Positions 33,555 through 42,510 are shown, counted from the first letter of the stretch. The stretch: 49,711 bases of DNA from JAEUIV01 sp033763795 (GCA_033763795.1 JANRJV010000036.1:1-49711); one strand, 5' to 3'. Numbers and translations are program-made. The notes: generated from the letters alone by a model not told the origin.

Positions 33555-34235
33555 ATGGCATCGACTGACCCGCTGGCCGACGCCGCCATCGAACCCGTGC
33601 GCGCCGGGATGGTCGTCGGTCTGGGCACTGGGCGGGCCGCCGCCCGCGCGATCGACGCTCTCGGTCGCCACGCCGCCGCCCACGACATCCCGATTCACTG
33701 CGTCGCGACGAGCGAGACCTCGGCCCGTCGGGCCTCGGCGCTGGGGCTGCGCGTCCTGCCCGCGGAGGACATCCCGTCGATCGACTATCTCTTCGACGGG
33801 GCCGACGAGGTCGACCCCTCGATGCGGATGATCAAGGGCCGGGGCGGGGCGATGACCCGCGAGAAGATCGTGGCGCGGTCCTCGCTGCGCCGCGTCTACC
33901 TCGTGCAGCGGAGCAAGCTGGTCGATCGTCTGGGCGTGAGCGCGCCGCTGCCGGTCGAAGTGCTGCGCATCGGGATGGCGGCGACCGCGGCGGCCCTCGA
34001 GCGGCTCGGGCTCCGGGGCGGGCGTCGCGAGGCGCCGGACGGGTCCCCCGTGCTCACGGATGACGGGAACCCGATCCTCGATGTGGAGCTGCCGGGCGGC
34101 CTCGATCTCGCCGCGCTGGCCTCGTCGCTCGACGAGATCCCCGGCGTCGTGGGCCACGGGCTGTTCCTGACGGAGGCGGACGCGCTGGTCATCGAAGCCG
34201 ACGAACGCGGCCCGATCGAGCGCCGCGAGCGCTGA
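33555..34235 (+). CDS. rpiA: ribose-5-phosphate isomerase A
   Basis: Interconverts ribose 5-phosphate and ribulose 5-phosphate in the pentose phosphate pathway. 226 aa. The phosphate loop is GLGTGRAA. Active-site residues fall at D81 and D84 (DGADEVD), K94 (KGRGGAMTREK) and E103, the same numbers as in the E. coli enzyme. One glycine of the usual KGGGGALTREK is Arg. The start is ATG at 33555 with no Shine-Dalgarno. It converges on the CPBP protease gene, whose stop lies 14 bp away. Confidence 0.96.
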   Translation: MASTDPLADAAIEPVRAGMVVGLGTGRAAARAIDALGRHAAAHDIPIHCVATSETSARRASALGLRVLPAEDIPSIDYLFDGADEVDPSMRMIKGRGGAMTREKIVARSSLRRVYLVQRSKLVDRLGVSAPLPVEVLRIGMAATAAALERLGLRGGRREAPDGSPVLTDDGNPILDVELPGGLDLAALASSLDEIPGVVGHGLFLTEADALVIEADERGPIERRER

Positions 34236-34256
34236 CGCGTCCGGGGCTCTCAGCGC
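34229..34256. other. inverted repeat spanning two convergent stop codons
   Basis: GCGCTGA (34229-34235) and TCAGCGC (34250-34256) enclose 14 nt. Each arm includes the stop codon of rpiA or of the CPBP gene. It may be a bidirectional terminator-like hairpin, but no T-run follows. Confidence 0.3.
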
Positions 34257-35053
34257 GTGAGCAGCACCAGCACCGCCAGGTCGTAGAGGACGTGCACCGC
34301 GACGACGATCCCGAACCCGCGGAGGACGTAGAGCGTGCCGAAGTAGACGCCCGCGAAGGTGAAGACCGCCAGCCGTGCGGGGTCGATGCCGCCGGTGGGC
34401 ATCATCACGTCGTGATAGAGCGCGAAGGCGACGGCCGAGATGAATACCGCCGACGCCCGCGCGGGCCCCTCGGGAACGCGGAGCAGGTCCGCCGCGATGG
34501 CGTGCACCAGCGCGATCGCCATCAGCCGGAACACGAGCTCCTCGTACAGCCCCGCCCCCACCGCGAAGAGGGCGCGTACGTGGGCCGGGGCCGCTTCCAG
34601 CACCGAGTTTGTCTGCGCGGGCGCCGCCAGCTGCGGGGCCATGTCGAACGCCCGGAACACCATCTGCCCCAGCACCAACAGCGGCAGCGTCCAGAAGATC
34701 GATTCGAGGATCATCCCGCCGCACACCGAGGGGCGGACGCGCCAGCTGTCGCGCGTGAGTAGGTGCCAGATGAGCAGCACCACGACCAGCAGCACGCCGG
34801 GCAAATACAGGCCCCCGGCTCCGAGCGAGGCGAAGATCGATCCCAGCATCCGCTCGGCGCGGAGCTCGGGGAGGTCCGCCCCGCCGGGCCCGCTGAGCAC
34901 GACGGCGGACCCGACCTCGTAGGCGATCACGAGCGGCAGCAGGAACACCAGAATGTGCAGCGGGCGCGTCGAGCACCACGCGTACCCGCGGTCGCGAGGA
35001 CTGACGGCCCCCCCGCGGGCCCGGCGATCTGTCCTGTCACCCGCGACGAGCAT
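34250..35053 (-). CDS. CPBP (CAAX/abortive-infection type) membrane metalloprotease
   Basis: 267 aa with about seven hydrophobic segments. The CPBP signature is present: EELVFR (E171-E172...R176), then a FALYH motif and a C-terminal HVLYDL, together giving the Glu/His metal or catalytic ligands of this Rce1-like family. Bacterial members act in bacteriocin immunity, signal cleavage or protein anchoring; nothing here narrows the choice. The N-terminal 25 residues are polar and Arg-rich, and a later start is possible. It is convergent with rpiA and co-directional with rpsT. Confidence 0.85.
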   Translation of the reverse strand: MLVAGDRTDRRARGGAVSPRDRGYAWCSTRPLHILVFLLPLVIAYEVGSAVVLSGPGGADLPELRAERMLGSIFASLGAGGLYLPGVLLVVVLLIWHLLTRDSWRVRPSVCGGMILESIFWTLPLLVLGQMVFRAFDMAPQLAAPAQTNSVLEAAPAHVRALFAVGAGLYEELVFRLMAIALVHAIAADLLRVPEGPARASAVFISAVAFALYHDVMMPTGGIDPARLAVFTFAGVYFGTLYVLRGFGIVVAVHVLYDLAVLVLLTR

Positions 35054-35174
35054 GGCCAGCGGTCACTGCCCCCTTGCCGGCGCCAGAGGCCTCACGAGAC
35101 GATCGCCCGACGAGCGTGGACGACCAGGCGCGCCGCACACGGTCGGCAAGGCCGGACCGGCGCCGCCTGCGTCC

Positions 35175-35468
35175 TCAGTTCTTGGCGGGAGCCGAAGCTC
35201 CGCCCAGATTCTTGACCTTCATCCGCCGCGCCAGGCGGCTCTTGGTCCGCGAGGCGGTGTTCCGGTGGATCACGCCCTTCTGAGCGGTCCGGTCGAGCAG
35301 CGCGCACGCCTTGCGGAAGGGCTCCACGCAGTCGTTGTACGGCGCGTGCAGCAGCTTCTCGCTGAGCTCCCGCAGGGCCTGGCGGAGCAGACGCGTGCGC
35401 CAGCGGTTGTACGCCGTGCGCTTCTCGGCTTGGCGGACGCGCTTCTGGGCGGAGAGAGAGTGAGCCAT
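35175..35468 (-). CDS. rpsT: 30S ribosomal protein S20
   Basis: Binds 16S rRNA in the 30S subunit. 97 aa, basic and all-helical, with the conserved start MAHSLSAQKRVRQ, then KGVIHRNTASRTKSRLARR and a short C-terminal tail. ATG at 35468 has AAGGAG 8 nt upstream. It is divergent from tRNA-Arg, with 268 bp between them. That gap holds the tRNA promoter and presumably the rpsT promoter, which I could not place. Confidence 0.97.
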   Translation of the reverse strand: MAHSLSAQKRVRQAEKRTAYNRWRTRLLRQALRELSEKLLHAPYNDCVEPFRKACALLDRTAQKGVIHRNTASRTKSRLARRMKVKNLGGASAPAKN

Positions 35469-35689
35469 CGCAAACGCTCCTTCAGGCGGCGCCGAGAGAT
35501 CACACGGACCCGGGTCGGCGAGCAGGGGGTGAACATCGCGGCCGCGATCGACCGGGGATCACTACCCGACATTGGTCGACCGCCGCGCGAGCCGAACAGT
35601 ATTGCACCGTCGGGCCCACCCCGCAACTGCCCCGCCCGCGCCCGGATGAGGAAAAATGCCCGCCCGGGCCCACAAACCATCCCGGGCAC

Positions 35690-35719
35690 TTGCCGACCCC
35701 CCTCCCCTGCCGCTATTCT
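35690..35719 (+). promoter_or_regulatory. candidate promoter of tRNA-Arg
   Basis: TTGCCG (35690-35695), an 18-nt spacer and TATTCT (35714-35719). The expected start is about 10 nt before the tRNA. Confidence 0.5.
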
Positions 35720-35736
35720 CGTCGGTCCGTTTTGTT

Positions 35737-35810
35737 GCGGGCGTAGCTCAATTGGATAGAGCACCTGACTACGGATCAGGAGGTTGAGGGTTCGACTCCT
35801 TCCGCCCGTG
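35737..35810 (+). tRNA. tRNA-Arg (anticodon ACG)
   Basis: Acceptor GCGGGCG / CGCCCGT pairs with a terminal G-U. The D arm is GCTC...GAGC. The anticodon stem CCTGA/TCAGG encloses loop CTACGGA, with anticodon ACG (expected to be modified to ICG and to read CGU/CGC/CGA). The T arm is GAGGG-TTCGACT-CCTTC. The discriminator is G; CCA is not encoded. Confidence 0.96.
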
Positions 35811-35964
35811 CTTTCCTCGCTCGATGGATCGTGCTCCCTCCGTCCGGATTCGACTTGTGTTCGGGTCGCAAAAGTGAGTTTGGGGAGTTCATGCTTCCCA
35901 TGTCCGGCGGATCCGGGTAGCTTGCCCGCGACTGATTGAACGTCCGTATCGGAGGTTCGTTCGC

Positions 35965-36774
35965 GTGCGGACCGGGAAGGTGAGAAAGACCCGCTTGGGC
36001 GGAGTGCGATCCCCTGTCACGAGGGGGTTCACCTTGATCGAGATCCTGATCTCGATCGCGATCCTTTCCATCCTGATCTCTCTGCTGCTGCCGGCCTTAG
36101 GCCGAGGCATGGCGCGGGCCCGGGCCTTCCGCTGTCAGATGAACGTGCGCAGCATCGCCTTCAGCTTCAGCCTCTTCGCTGACGCCGACTTGAGCGGCCT
36201 GCGCACCAAGGACGAGGACCGGGCCGGCGCCGGCCGATTCTCGCTCGAGTCGTTCATCGAAAGCGAATACCGGATCGACGAGTTCTGGCCCCCCGCAGAG
36301 CGCCGCGCGGTCGTCACACGCACCGCCGACGCCAGCGACGATCCGACCCGCTGTCCCGACGTGAAGGGCGACATCACCGTCCGCCGCAACCTGCCCTGCC
36401 AGCGCATCAACGCGATCGCCCCGCCCCAGAACATCTCCATGGGGTTCAACGCGCGGCTGTTTCGAGTGGAGTCCATGGACGTGCGCGGCCGCGTCCGGCT
36501 CAATGAGGTCTTCCTCCGCCCCGAAATCCTGGGCCAGGGCCGCGTGCCCCTCGTCTGGGAGATCGACGGCGGCATCCCCGGCGCGCGGAACGTCGTGCCG
36601 CACTTCACGGCCCCCAGCCTCAGCCCGTCGGGCCCGTACGCGAGAAGCCAGTACTGGTGGCCCGCCTTCCGCCACGCGCGCACGGGGCACTACGGCCTCA
36701 TCGACGGCAGCGTCCACGCGACCGCTTCCCCACTGACGCAGACGTGGAACTGGAGCTACCAGCCGCGGCCGTGA
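35965..36774 (+). CDS. type II secretion/pilin-like protein with H-X9-DG motif
   Basis: 269 aa. The class III signal peptide is TRG-FTLIEILISIAIL, with prepilin-peptidase cleavage at G21-F22 and Glu at mature position 5. The hydrophobic N-helix is followed by a globular part. Near the C-terminus, FRHARTGHYGLIDGSVHA contains H-X9-DG, the hallmark of the prepilin-like proteins expanded in Planctomycetota. GTG at 35965 has GGAGG about 9 nt upstream. It is the first of a compact plus-strand block with a histidine kinase 21 bp downstream. It may be a pseudopilin or an anchored envelope protein; no secretion machinery is adjacent. Confidence 0.88.
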   Translation: MRTGKVRKTRLGGVRSPVTRGFTLIEILISIAILSILISLLLPALGRGMARARAFRCQMNVRSIAFSFSLFADADLSGLRTKDEDRAGAGRFSLESFIESEYRIDEFWPPAERRAVVTRTADASDDPTRCPDVKGDITVRRNLPCQRINAIAPPQNISMGFNARLFRVESMDVRGRVRLNEVFLRPEILGQGRVPLVWEIDGGIPGARNVVPHFTAPSLSPSGPYARSQYWWPAFRHARTGHYGLIDGSVHATASPLTQTWNWSYQPRP

Positions 36775-36795
36775 CCGTGAGCCGCGGATCCGCGC

Positions 36796-38292
36796 ATGTC
36801 GCTCCAGACGCGCTTCGCCATCCTTCTCGGCCTGCTTGCGCTGACGATGGGGCTCATCCTCACGACGGCGCTGTCGTTCGGCGGCTTCCTGGAGCGCGAG
36901 CTGGTCCGCCCCTTCGAGCGCACGACCGGGATCCTCCGCGCGCTCTCCAACGTGCACCAGAAAGTCAGCGCCCAGGCCGCGTACCTCGCGCGGGGAGGCG
37001 ACCATTCCGACGCCGGGCCCGAGGCCTCCCGCCAGGCCCGGCTCGCGGGCTTCGACGAGCTGGCGGCCCAGACCGAGGGCGCCGTCATGGCTGTGAGGCT
37101 CAGCCCCGGCGCGCCGTGGTCCGTGGGCGTGAGCGCCATCGCGGCTCTGGAGATCCAGTCGCGCGAGGCCGTCAACGAGGCCCGACGCTGGCTCGAAACG
37201 GACGATCCGGCCCAGGGCGCCCGGGCCGTCGCCGCGTACCAGCGGCTCCGCGATCTCATCCAATCGGTCGAGTCGCGCGTGCTCGCCGACGCCCCCACCA
37301 TCCTCGAATACGGCGACGATCTCCGCCGCATCCACCGCACGCTCATCTACGCGGGCACCGCCTCGTCGGTCCTGTTCGCGGTCCTGTGCGTCATCCTGTT
37401 CCGGCGCTGGGTCATCACACCCGCCCGCGAGCTCCGGCTCGCCACCGTCCGAATCGGCGAGGGTGACTTCGCCCACCGCGTCCCCGTCCGTTCCGACGAC
37501 GAGCTCGGCAAGCTCAGCGGCGAGGTCAACCGCATGGCCGAGCTGGTCGACCGCATGCAGCGCGAGACCATCGAACGCGAACGTCTGGCCGCGATCGGCG
37601 AGATCGTCCGCAGGCTGGCCCATAACCTGCGGAACCCGCTCGCGGCGATCCGGGGCCTCGCGGAGCTGACGCGCCGCAGCGCACGCGACAACGAGGGCAT
37701 CCGCGCCGACCAGACCGAGATCATCGCCTCCGTCGACCGTTTCAACCGCTGGCTGACGGACCTGCTGGAAGTGACCAGCCCGGTGAACATCGTGCCGGAC
37801 CGTGTCGAGATCGGGCCGTGGATCGACAGCGTCGCGGCGGGGCTCCGCCCGCTGGCCCGCATGAGAGGGGTCGAGCTGGTGGTGTCCCACGGCGACCCCA
37901 CCGCCATCGGCACGTTCGATCCGCGCCACGTGGAGCATGCGGTCGTCGCCATCGTGACCAACGCCATCCAGGCCTCCAAATCAGGCGGGCGGGTCTGGAT
38001 CACGACCGGCAAAACGCCTACCGAGGGGTGGGAGCTGGTGGTCCGGGACGAAGGGGCCGGGATACCCTCCGACATGCTGGAAAAGATCTTCCGCCCTTAC
38101 TTCACCACCAAGCGTGACGGGACTGGCATCGGTCTTGCAATAGCTCAGCAGGTTGTGACCGGCCACGGCGGGCGGATCCGCGTTGAATCCTCCCCTGGCC
38201 AGGGAACGAGCTTTTTCATCTGGCTCCCGGAGGGTCCTCCGGCTTCCCACAACCAGGCTCAAGACAATCAATCGGCTGTTCCCAGCCAATGA
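36796..38292 (+). CDS. NtrB-like membrane sensor histidine kinase
   Basis: 498 aa: TM1 (about 7-29), a periplasmic sensor (about 30-180) without a recognised domain, TM2 (183-203), HAMP (204-256), a dimerisation domain with H276 in RRLAHNLRNPLAAIRG, and a HATPase with N-box IVTNAIQAS, G1 DEGAGIP and G2 GTGIGLAIAQQ. The H-box HNLRNPL is a variant of HEIRNPL found in NtrB-type kinases. It would phosphorylate the sigma-54 regulator encoded 13 bp downstream. The starts agree with close operon packing. Confidence 0.94.
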   Translation: MSLQTRFAILLGLLALTMGLILTTALSFGGFLERELVRPFERTTGILRALSNVHQKVSAQAAYLARGGDHSDAGPEASRQARLAGFDELAAQTEGAVMAVRLSPGAPWSVGVSAIAALEIQSREAVNEARRWLETDDPAQGARAVAAYQRLRDLIQSVESRVLADAPTILEYGDDLRRIHRTLIYAGTASSVLFAVLCVILFRRWVITPARELRLATVRIGEGDFAHRVPVRSDDELGKLSGEVNRMAELVDRMQRETIERERLAAIGEIVRRLAHNLRNPLAAIRGLAELTRRSARDNEGIRADQTEIIASVDRFNRWLTDLLEVTSPVNIVPDRVEIGPWIDSVAAGLRPLARMRGVELVVSHGDPTAIGTFDPRHVEHAVVAIVTNAIQASKSGGRVWITTGKTPTEGWELVVRDEGAGIPSDMLEKIFRPYFTTKRDGTGIGLAIAQQVVTGHGGRIRVESSPGQGTSFFIWLPEGPPASHNQAQDNQSAVPSQ

Positions 38293-38305
38293 ATGGAGTT
38301 GTTCA

Positions 38306-39823
38306 GTGGCACGCATCCTTGTTGTTGAAGACGAGGCTTCCCTTCGCTCATCGATCCGCCGAAGCCTCGAGTTGGACGGCCACGCGGGGGCGGAGGCGGA
38401 GTGTCTGCGAGACGCGTTCGAGCTGCTTTCCAAGGACGACTACGACGCCGTCATCACCGATCTGAACCTGGTGGGCGAGTCGGGCTTGGACCTGATCAAG
38501 CGCCTGCGGAGCGAGGGCTTCGGCGGGCTGCTCGTGGTGGTCACGGCGTATGGGACGGTCGAAGGCGCTGTCGAAGCCGTGCGGGCCGGCGCGGATGAGT
38601 TCATTCAGAAGCCCCTCCGGCTGGACGAGCTCTCGCTGGTGATCGCGCGCGGCCTCGAGCACCGCCGGGTGAAGGGCCAGCTCGATCTGCACCGTCGAAT
38701 TCAGCGCGTCTCCGGGGAGTTGGGCGAGGCGCTGGGGACCAGCGAACCCTGGACGCGGACGCTGGCGCTGGGCCGGCGCTTCGCCGCCCTGCCGCTGCCC
38801 ACGGGATCAACGACGGGCGAGCTGCCGACCATCCTGCTGATGGGCGAGACGGGCTCGGGGAAGGGCGTTCTGGCGCGGCACATCCATGAGTCCAGCGCGC
38901 CCGGCAAGCAGACGCCCTTCGTCCACGTGAACTGCGCGGCGCTGCCCGCGAGCCTCATCGAATCCGAGCTCTTCGGGCATGAGCAGGGCGCCTTCACGGA
39001 CGCCAAGGCGGCTCGTCCCGGGCTCTTTGAGCTCGCCGAGGGCGGCACCATCTTTCTCGACGAAGTGGGCGAGATGGCCCTGGATATGCAGGCGAAGCTG
39101 CTGCTGGTCGTGGAGCGGGGCATCTTCCGCCGCATCGGCGGCACGCGCGAGCGGCGCGTGCGGGCCCGCATCGTCGCCGCGACCAACCAGGACCTGGAAG
39201 AGCGGGCCGTCAGCGGCTCGTTCCGCTCGGACCTGCTCTTCAGGCTCAACGCGCTGACAATCCAGATCCCGCCGCTGCGCGAGCGGGGTGACGACGCCGT
39301 GCTGATCGCCGAGGCGGCGCTGGCCCGGGCCGCGCAGCAGTTCGGGCGTCCGGGCCTGCAGCTCTCCGAGAGCGCCCGCGAGGCGATCCGGGCGCACACG
39401 TGGCCCGGCAACACGCGCGAGCTGCTCAACGCCGTCCGCCGCGCGGTTATCCTCTGCGACGAGCAGCACATCGGATCCGAGCACCTGGGCATCCGCGCCA
39501 CGGGCGTGCTGCGGCATGCGGCCATGCCCTCCGCGCCCGCGCGCAGCGGCATGGGCCCCGTGCTCAACGGCGTGGGCGGGGTCGCGACCGTCCCGGCGGT
39601 CGGAGGCGACGTCGGATCCGGCGCGGCTCACGCCATCGATTTCAGCCAGGGCCCCGTCACCTTCGAGGCCATGGAGCGATCGCTGATCACCGCGGCGATC
39701 CGCCACGCGCACGGCAACGTGTCACTGGCCGCCAAGCTCATCGGCCTGAACCGCGGGGCGCTGCGCTACCGCATCGAGCGCCTGGGGCTCGAGCCGCAGG
39801 TCCGCGAGATCAGCGAGCGATGA
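38306..39823 (+). CDS. NtrC-like sigma-54-dependent response regulator
   Basis: 505 aa. Receiver domain: D52 (ITDLNL), T80 and K102. AAA+ domain: Walker A GETGSGKG, then ELFGHEQGAFTDA, GTIFLDEVGEM, and the arginine-finger region GSFRSDLLFRL. The C-terminal Fis-type helix-turn-helix is GNVSLAAKLIGLNRGALRYR. The sigma-54-contacting loop reads GAFTDA instead of GAFTGA. A Gly/Ala-rich linker of about 45 residues separates AAA+ from the DNA-binding domain. GTG at 38306 (with TGGAG upstream) makes the protein start MARILVVEDE. The stop overlaps the next start (ATGA). Confidence 0.95.
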   Translation: MARILVVEDEASLRSSIRRSLELDGHAGAEAECLRDAFELLSKDDYDAVITDLNLVGESGLDLIKRLRSEGFGGLLVVVTAYGTVEGAVEAVRAGADEFIQKPLRLDELSLVIARGLEHRRVKGQLDLHRRIQRVSGELGEALGTSEPWTRTLALGRRFAALPLPTGSTTGELPTILLMGETGSGKGVLARHIHESSAPGKQTPFVHVNCAALPASLIESELFGHEQGAFTDAKAARPGLFELAEGGTIFLDEVGEMALDMQAKLLLVVERGIFRRIGGTRERRVRARIVAATNQDLEERAVSGSFRSDLLFRLNALTIQIPPLRERGDDAVLIAEAALARAAQQFGRPGLQLSESAREAIRAHTWPGNTRELLNAVRRAVILCDEQHIGSEHLGIRATGVLRHAAMPSAPARSGMGPVLNGVGGVATVPAVGGDVGSGAAHAIDFSQGPVTFEAMERSLITAAIRHAHGNVSLAAKLIGLNRGALRYRIERLGLEPQVREISER

Positions 39824-41301
39824 ACCCGCGCGGGCTCCAGCCCGCCGTCCTCGCCGTCGGCGTGCTGCTTGGGGGCATGTCGGCGGCCTTTGCGCGCGCC
39901 GGGCTCCTCCTCGACCCGGCGGGCGACCCCAAGCTCAGGCGCACGGACCCCAACAACAACGGCCTGGTCAACCCCAGCTCGGTGCTCCCCGACCTCATCT
40001 CGGCGCACGCCGCGGCGTCGAGCGAGCACCCCGCGGACATCTTCCAGCTGGAGGTGGCGTTTCAGGGGCTGATCAACCCGCCGGGCCCGCTGGGCCTCTC
40101 TTCGCTGCCCTTTCAGCCCTTCCGCTACGGGCCCAGCCCGATCTACGGCTCGATCGACATCGACATCGATTCGGACGTCGACACCGGCGGCGAGCTGGGC
40201 GAGGCGGCCCGCGTCTCGTACCTCGCGAACGCGGCCCGCTTCGGGGAGATGCTCGCCCCGCCGCTGGCCGCCCGCCAGGTCGTGCACGGCTGGACCGTCG
40301 ACGAGGCGTTCGAGAGCGGCCCGCAGTTCGAACGCTCGGGCGTTGACTTCTCGCTCGTGTTCTGCGGCTGCTACGACATCACCGTTCTTCAGGACTTCGG
40401 CGACGCCGACAGCATCTTCGGCTCGGGCGACACGTGGATCGTGCAGGGGCGCTTCTTCCAGCGGGCCGGGGGCTACGCGCCGATCAGCGGCGCATTCGGC
40501 GGGTCCTTCTTCGGGCTCTACGACCCGCTCACCAGCGTCACGTTCTCGCACGACCCCGTGGCGAACGTCACGACGCTGCGACTGAGCTTCGCGCTCACGC
40601 CCGCGGGGGCCGCGATCCTCACCGCGCAGCCCGAGGAGCCCGTCGACCTCGACGTGTCGAACCAGGTCTCGATCGTCGAAGCGATGCAGGACGTGATCGA
40701 GGGCGTGTCGTACATCCCGGTGCCGGAGCCGGCGGAGACGCTCGCCGGCAAATGGCGCGACCGCCTGGCGACGGATCATCTTGACCCGTCGAACTGGACC
40801 ATCTCGGCTCTCGTGGGCACGACGTACGCCTTCAAGGACCCCAGCGGCGCGCTCTACGTCTGGACCGACGCCGCCGGGCAGCACTTCTTCGGCGATCTCG
40901 ACCACGACGGGAGCCTGACCGAGCTCGACCTGATGGCCTTCGACGCCGCCGTCGGCGCGTTCGACGGGGGCTCGAAGGACGCGGACGGCATCGTCAACGG
41001 CGTGGTGCGGATCCCGGCGTTCGCCGTCAGCTTCAGCGGGCACGACTTCAACAGCGACGGGCAGATCGGGCCTCTGGACCGGGAGGTGCTCGTGCCGCCG
41101 CCGCCGCCGGTCATCCCGGGCGACGCCGACCGCGACTGCACCGTCACCTTCGCGGACGTGGTGACGGTGCTGCGCTACTGGGGCGCGACGTACCCGCAGC
41201 CGGGCCTCAGCGCGCTGGGCGACGCCGACGGCGACGCGCGCGTGCTGTTCTCGGACGTGAGCTCCGTGCTGCGCTTCTGGGGCTCGGCGTGCTCCGAGTA
41301 G
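39820..41301 (+). CDS. secreted protein with C-terminal dockerin-like repeats
   Basis: 493 aa. A signal peptide (about 1-26, ending AFARA) is followed by a region of about 300 residues without a recognised domain, containing an acidic run (IDIDIDSDVDTGGE). Calcium-loop-like repeats then occur: GDLDHDGSLTELDL, HDFNSDGQIGPLD and, after a Pro-rich linker (PPPPPVIPG), a typical dockerin pair GDADRDCTVTFADVVTVLRY and GDADGDARVLFSDVSSVLRF. Planctomycete genomes have many such tails without cellulosomal cohesins. ATG at 39820 overlaps the regulator stop by 4 bp, so translation is coupled to the two-component pair. Confidence 0.83.
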   Translation: MNPRGLQPAVLAVGVLLGGMSAAFARAGLLLDPAGDPKLRRTDPNNNGLVNPSSVLPDLISAHAAASSEHPADIFQLEVAFQGLINPPGPLGLSSLPFQPFRYGPSPIYGSIDIDIDSDVDTGGELGEAARVSYLANAARFGEMLAPPLAARQVVHGWTVDEAFESGPQFERSGVDFSLVFCGCYDITVLQDFGDADSIFGSGDTWIVQGRFFQRAGGYAPISGAFGGSFFGLYDPLTSVTFSHDPVANVTTLRLSFALTPAGAAILTAQPEEPVDLDVSNQVSIVEAMQDVIEGVSYIPVPEPAETLAGKWRDRLATDHLDPSNWTISALVGTTYAFKDPSGALYVWTDAAGQHFFGDLDHDGSLTELDLMAFDAAVGAFDGGSKDADGIVNGVVRIPAFAVSFSGHDFNSDGQIGPLDREVLVPPPPPVIPGDADRDCTVTFADVVTVLRYWGATYPQPGLSALGDADGDARVLFSDVSSVLRFWGSACSE

Positions 41302-41316
41302 GCCCGGCGCCGGACG

Positions 41317-42510
41317 TCAGCCCGCGGCCCGCTCCTTCCAAGCCTTGAGGAACTCGGCCTCGCGCTCGGGAGTCATCCCCGCGCGGAGCTTGCTCGTGCG
41401 TTCCTCGGGCAGCGTCTTCCACCAGGCCATCAGATCGCGCACCGTGTCGCTCACGGGCCGGAACGTCAGCCCGGCGGCGACCGCCTTCTCGCACTTCCAG
41501 CGGTGGAAGCCCGCCGTCTCGCCCTCGGGCGGCAGCCAGATCGGGATCTCCATGCCGATGCCGGCCCCCTTCTGCGCCAGGAACGCGCCGGGGACCCACG
41601 TGAGCTGGGGCTTGTTCTCGCTGGCCTGCACGCACGCGTCGAGGACCTGCCCAATCGTGAGGCCCGTCTGCGGGCCCAGGGCGTTGAAGACGCCCGTCGT
41701 GTTGTTCTCGATGCAGCGGACGATCCATTCGCCCAGGTCGTGCACGTCGATCAACTGAATGGGGTCGTCCGCCGAGCCGGGCGCGAGCATCTCGCCGCCC
41801 TTGGAGGCGCGGACGGGCCAGTATGTGAACCGGTCGGTCGGGTCGCCCGCGCCGACGATGTACCCGGGCCGGATGTTGAGGGCCCGCCCGGGGAACGCGC
41901 TCTCCGCGGCCTGCTCGCACAGCGCCTTGAGCGGGCCGTAGTTCTCGAACTGCAGGCCCATCTCCTCGACCGTCGGGTCCTTCATGGTGCCCACGGGGCG
42001 CGATTCGTCGCCGCCGGGCGCGCCGTTCTCCGTGTAGACGCTGACGGAGGAGATGAACGTGTAGTGCCGGGCGCGGTCCTTGAGCAGGTTGGCGCTGGCG
42101 GAGACGATCCGCGGCACGTAGCCCGACGTGTCGACCACGGCGTCCCACGTGCGGTCGCCTTCGAGCGCTGTCAGGCCCTTGGGTGACGTCGGGTCATCGT
42201 CCGTGGCGTGCTTCTGCGGATCGCGGTTGCCGTAGAGCTTCTCGATGTCCGGGAAGACCTTCTCGCCGAAGAGCTCTTCCTTGCGCTTGGCGGTCCGGCC
42301 GCGATTGAAGAGGGTGAGCGTGTGGCCGCGGGCCCGCGCCGCCTCGACGACCGCCGGCCCGAGGAAGCCCGTCCCGCCGAGGATCAGGATCTTGAGGGGC
42401 TTGGCCGCCTTCCCTTCGACCGCCGCCCGGGCGAGCGACGGGCCGTTCAGAACCGCCGCGGCCCCGGCGGCAAGAGTCAGCATGACGAAGTCGCGGCGGG
42501 ACGTATGCAT
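41317..42510 (-). CDS. Tat-exported NAD(P)-dependent epimerase/dehydratase-like SDR
   Basis: 397 aa. The N-terminus has a twin-arginine signal SRRDFVMLTLAAGAAAV. The extended-SDR nucleotide loop is GGTGFLG (45-51). The active-site region FENYGPLKALCE has the YxxxK pair, preceded by TFISSVSVY. IRPGYIVG is another family mark. Enzymes of this type are usually cytoplasmic, so a Tat signal suggests folding with cofactor before export. ATG at 42510 has GGAG 8 nt upstream. A perfect palindrome lies about 100 bp upstream in the divergent promoter region. The sugar substrate is unknown. Confidence 0.88.
   Translation of the reverse strand: MHTSRRDFVMLTLAAGAAAVLNGPSLARAAVEGKAAKPLKILILGGTGFLGPAVVEAARARGHTLTLFNRGRTAKRKEELFGEKVFPDIEKLYGNRDPQKHATDDDPTSPKGLTALEGDRTWDAVVDTSGYVPRIVSASANLLKDRARHYTFISSVSVYTENGAPGGDESRPVGTMKDPTVEEMGLQFENYGPLKALCEQAAESAFPGRALNIRPGYIVGAGDPTDRFTYWPVRASKGGEMLAPGSADDPIQLIDVHDLGEWIVRCIENNTTGVFNALGPQTGLTIGQVLDACVQASENKPQLTWVPGAFLAQKGAGIGMEIPIWLPPEGETAGFHRWKCEKAVAAGLTFRPVSDTVRDLMAWWKTLPEERTSKLRAGMTPEREAEFLKAWKERAAG

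Noticed and set aside
34250..35053. CPBP (Abi-type) protease as an abortive-infection system
   Set aside because: It is a single gene between rpiA and rpsT. The family is mostly not involved in phage defence and there is no partner gene.
36097..37938. A 613-codon open frame on the minus strand opposite the prepilin and histidine-kinase genes
   Set aside because: No recognisable motifs; the plus-strand proteins have complete catalytic signatures.
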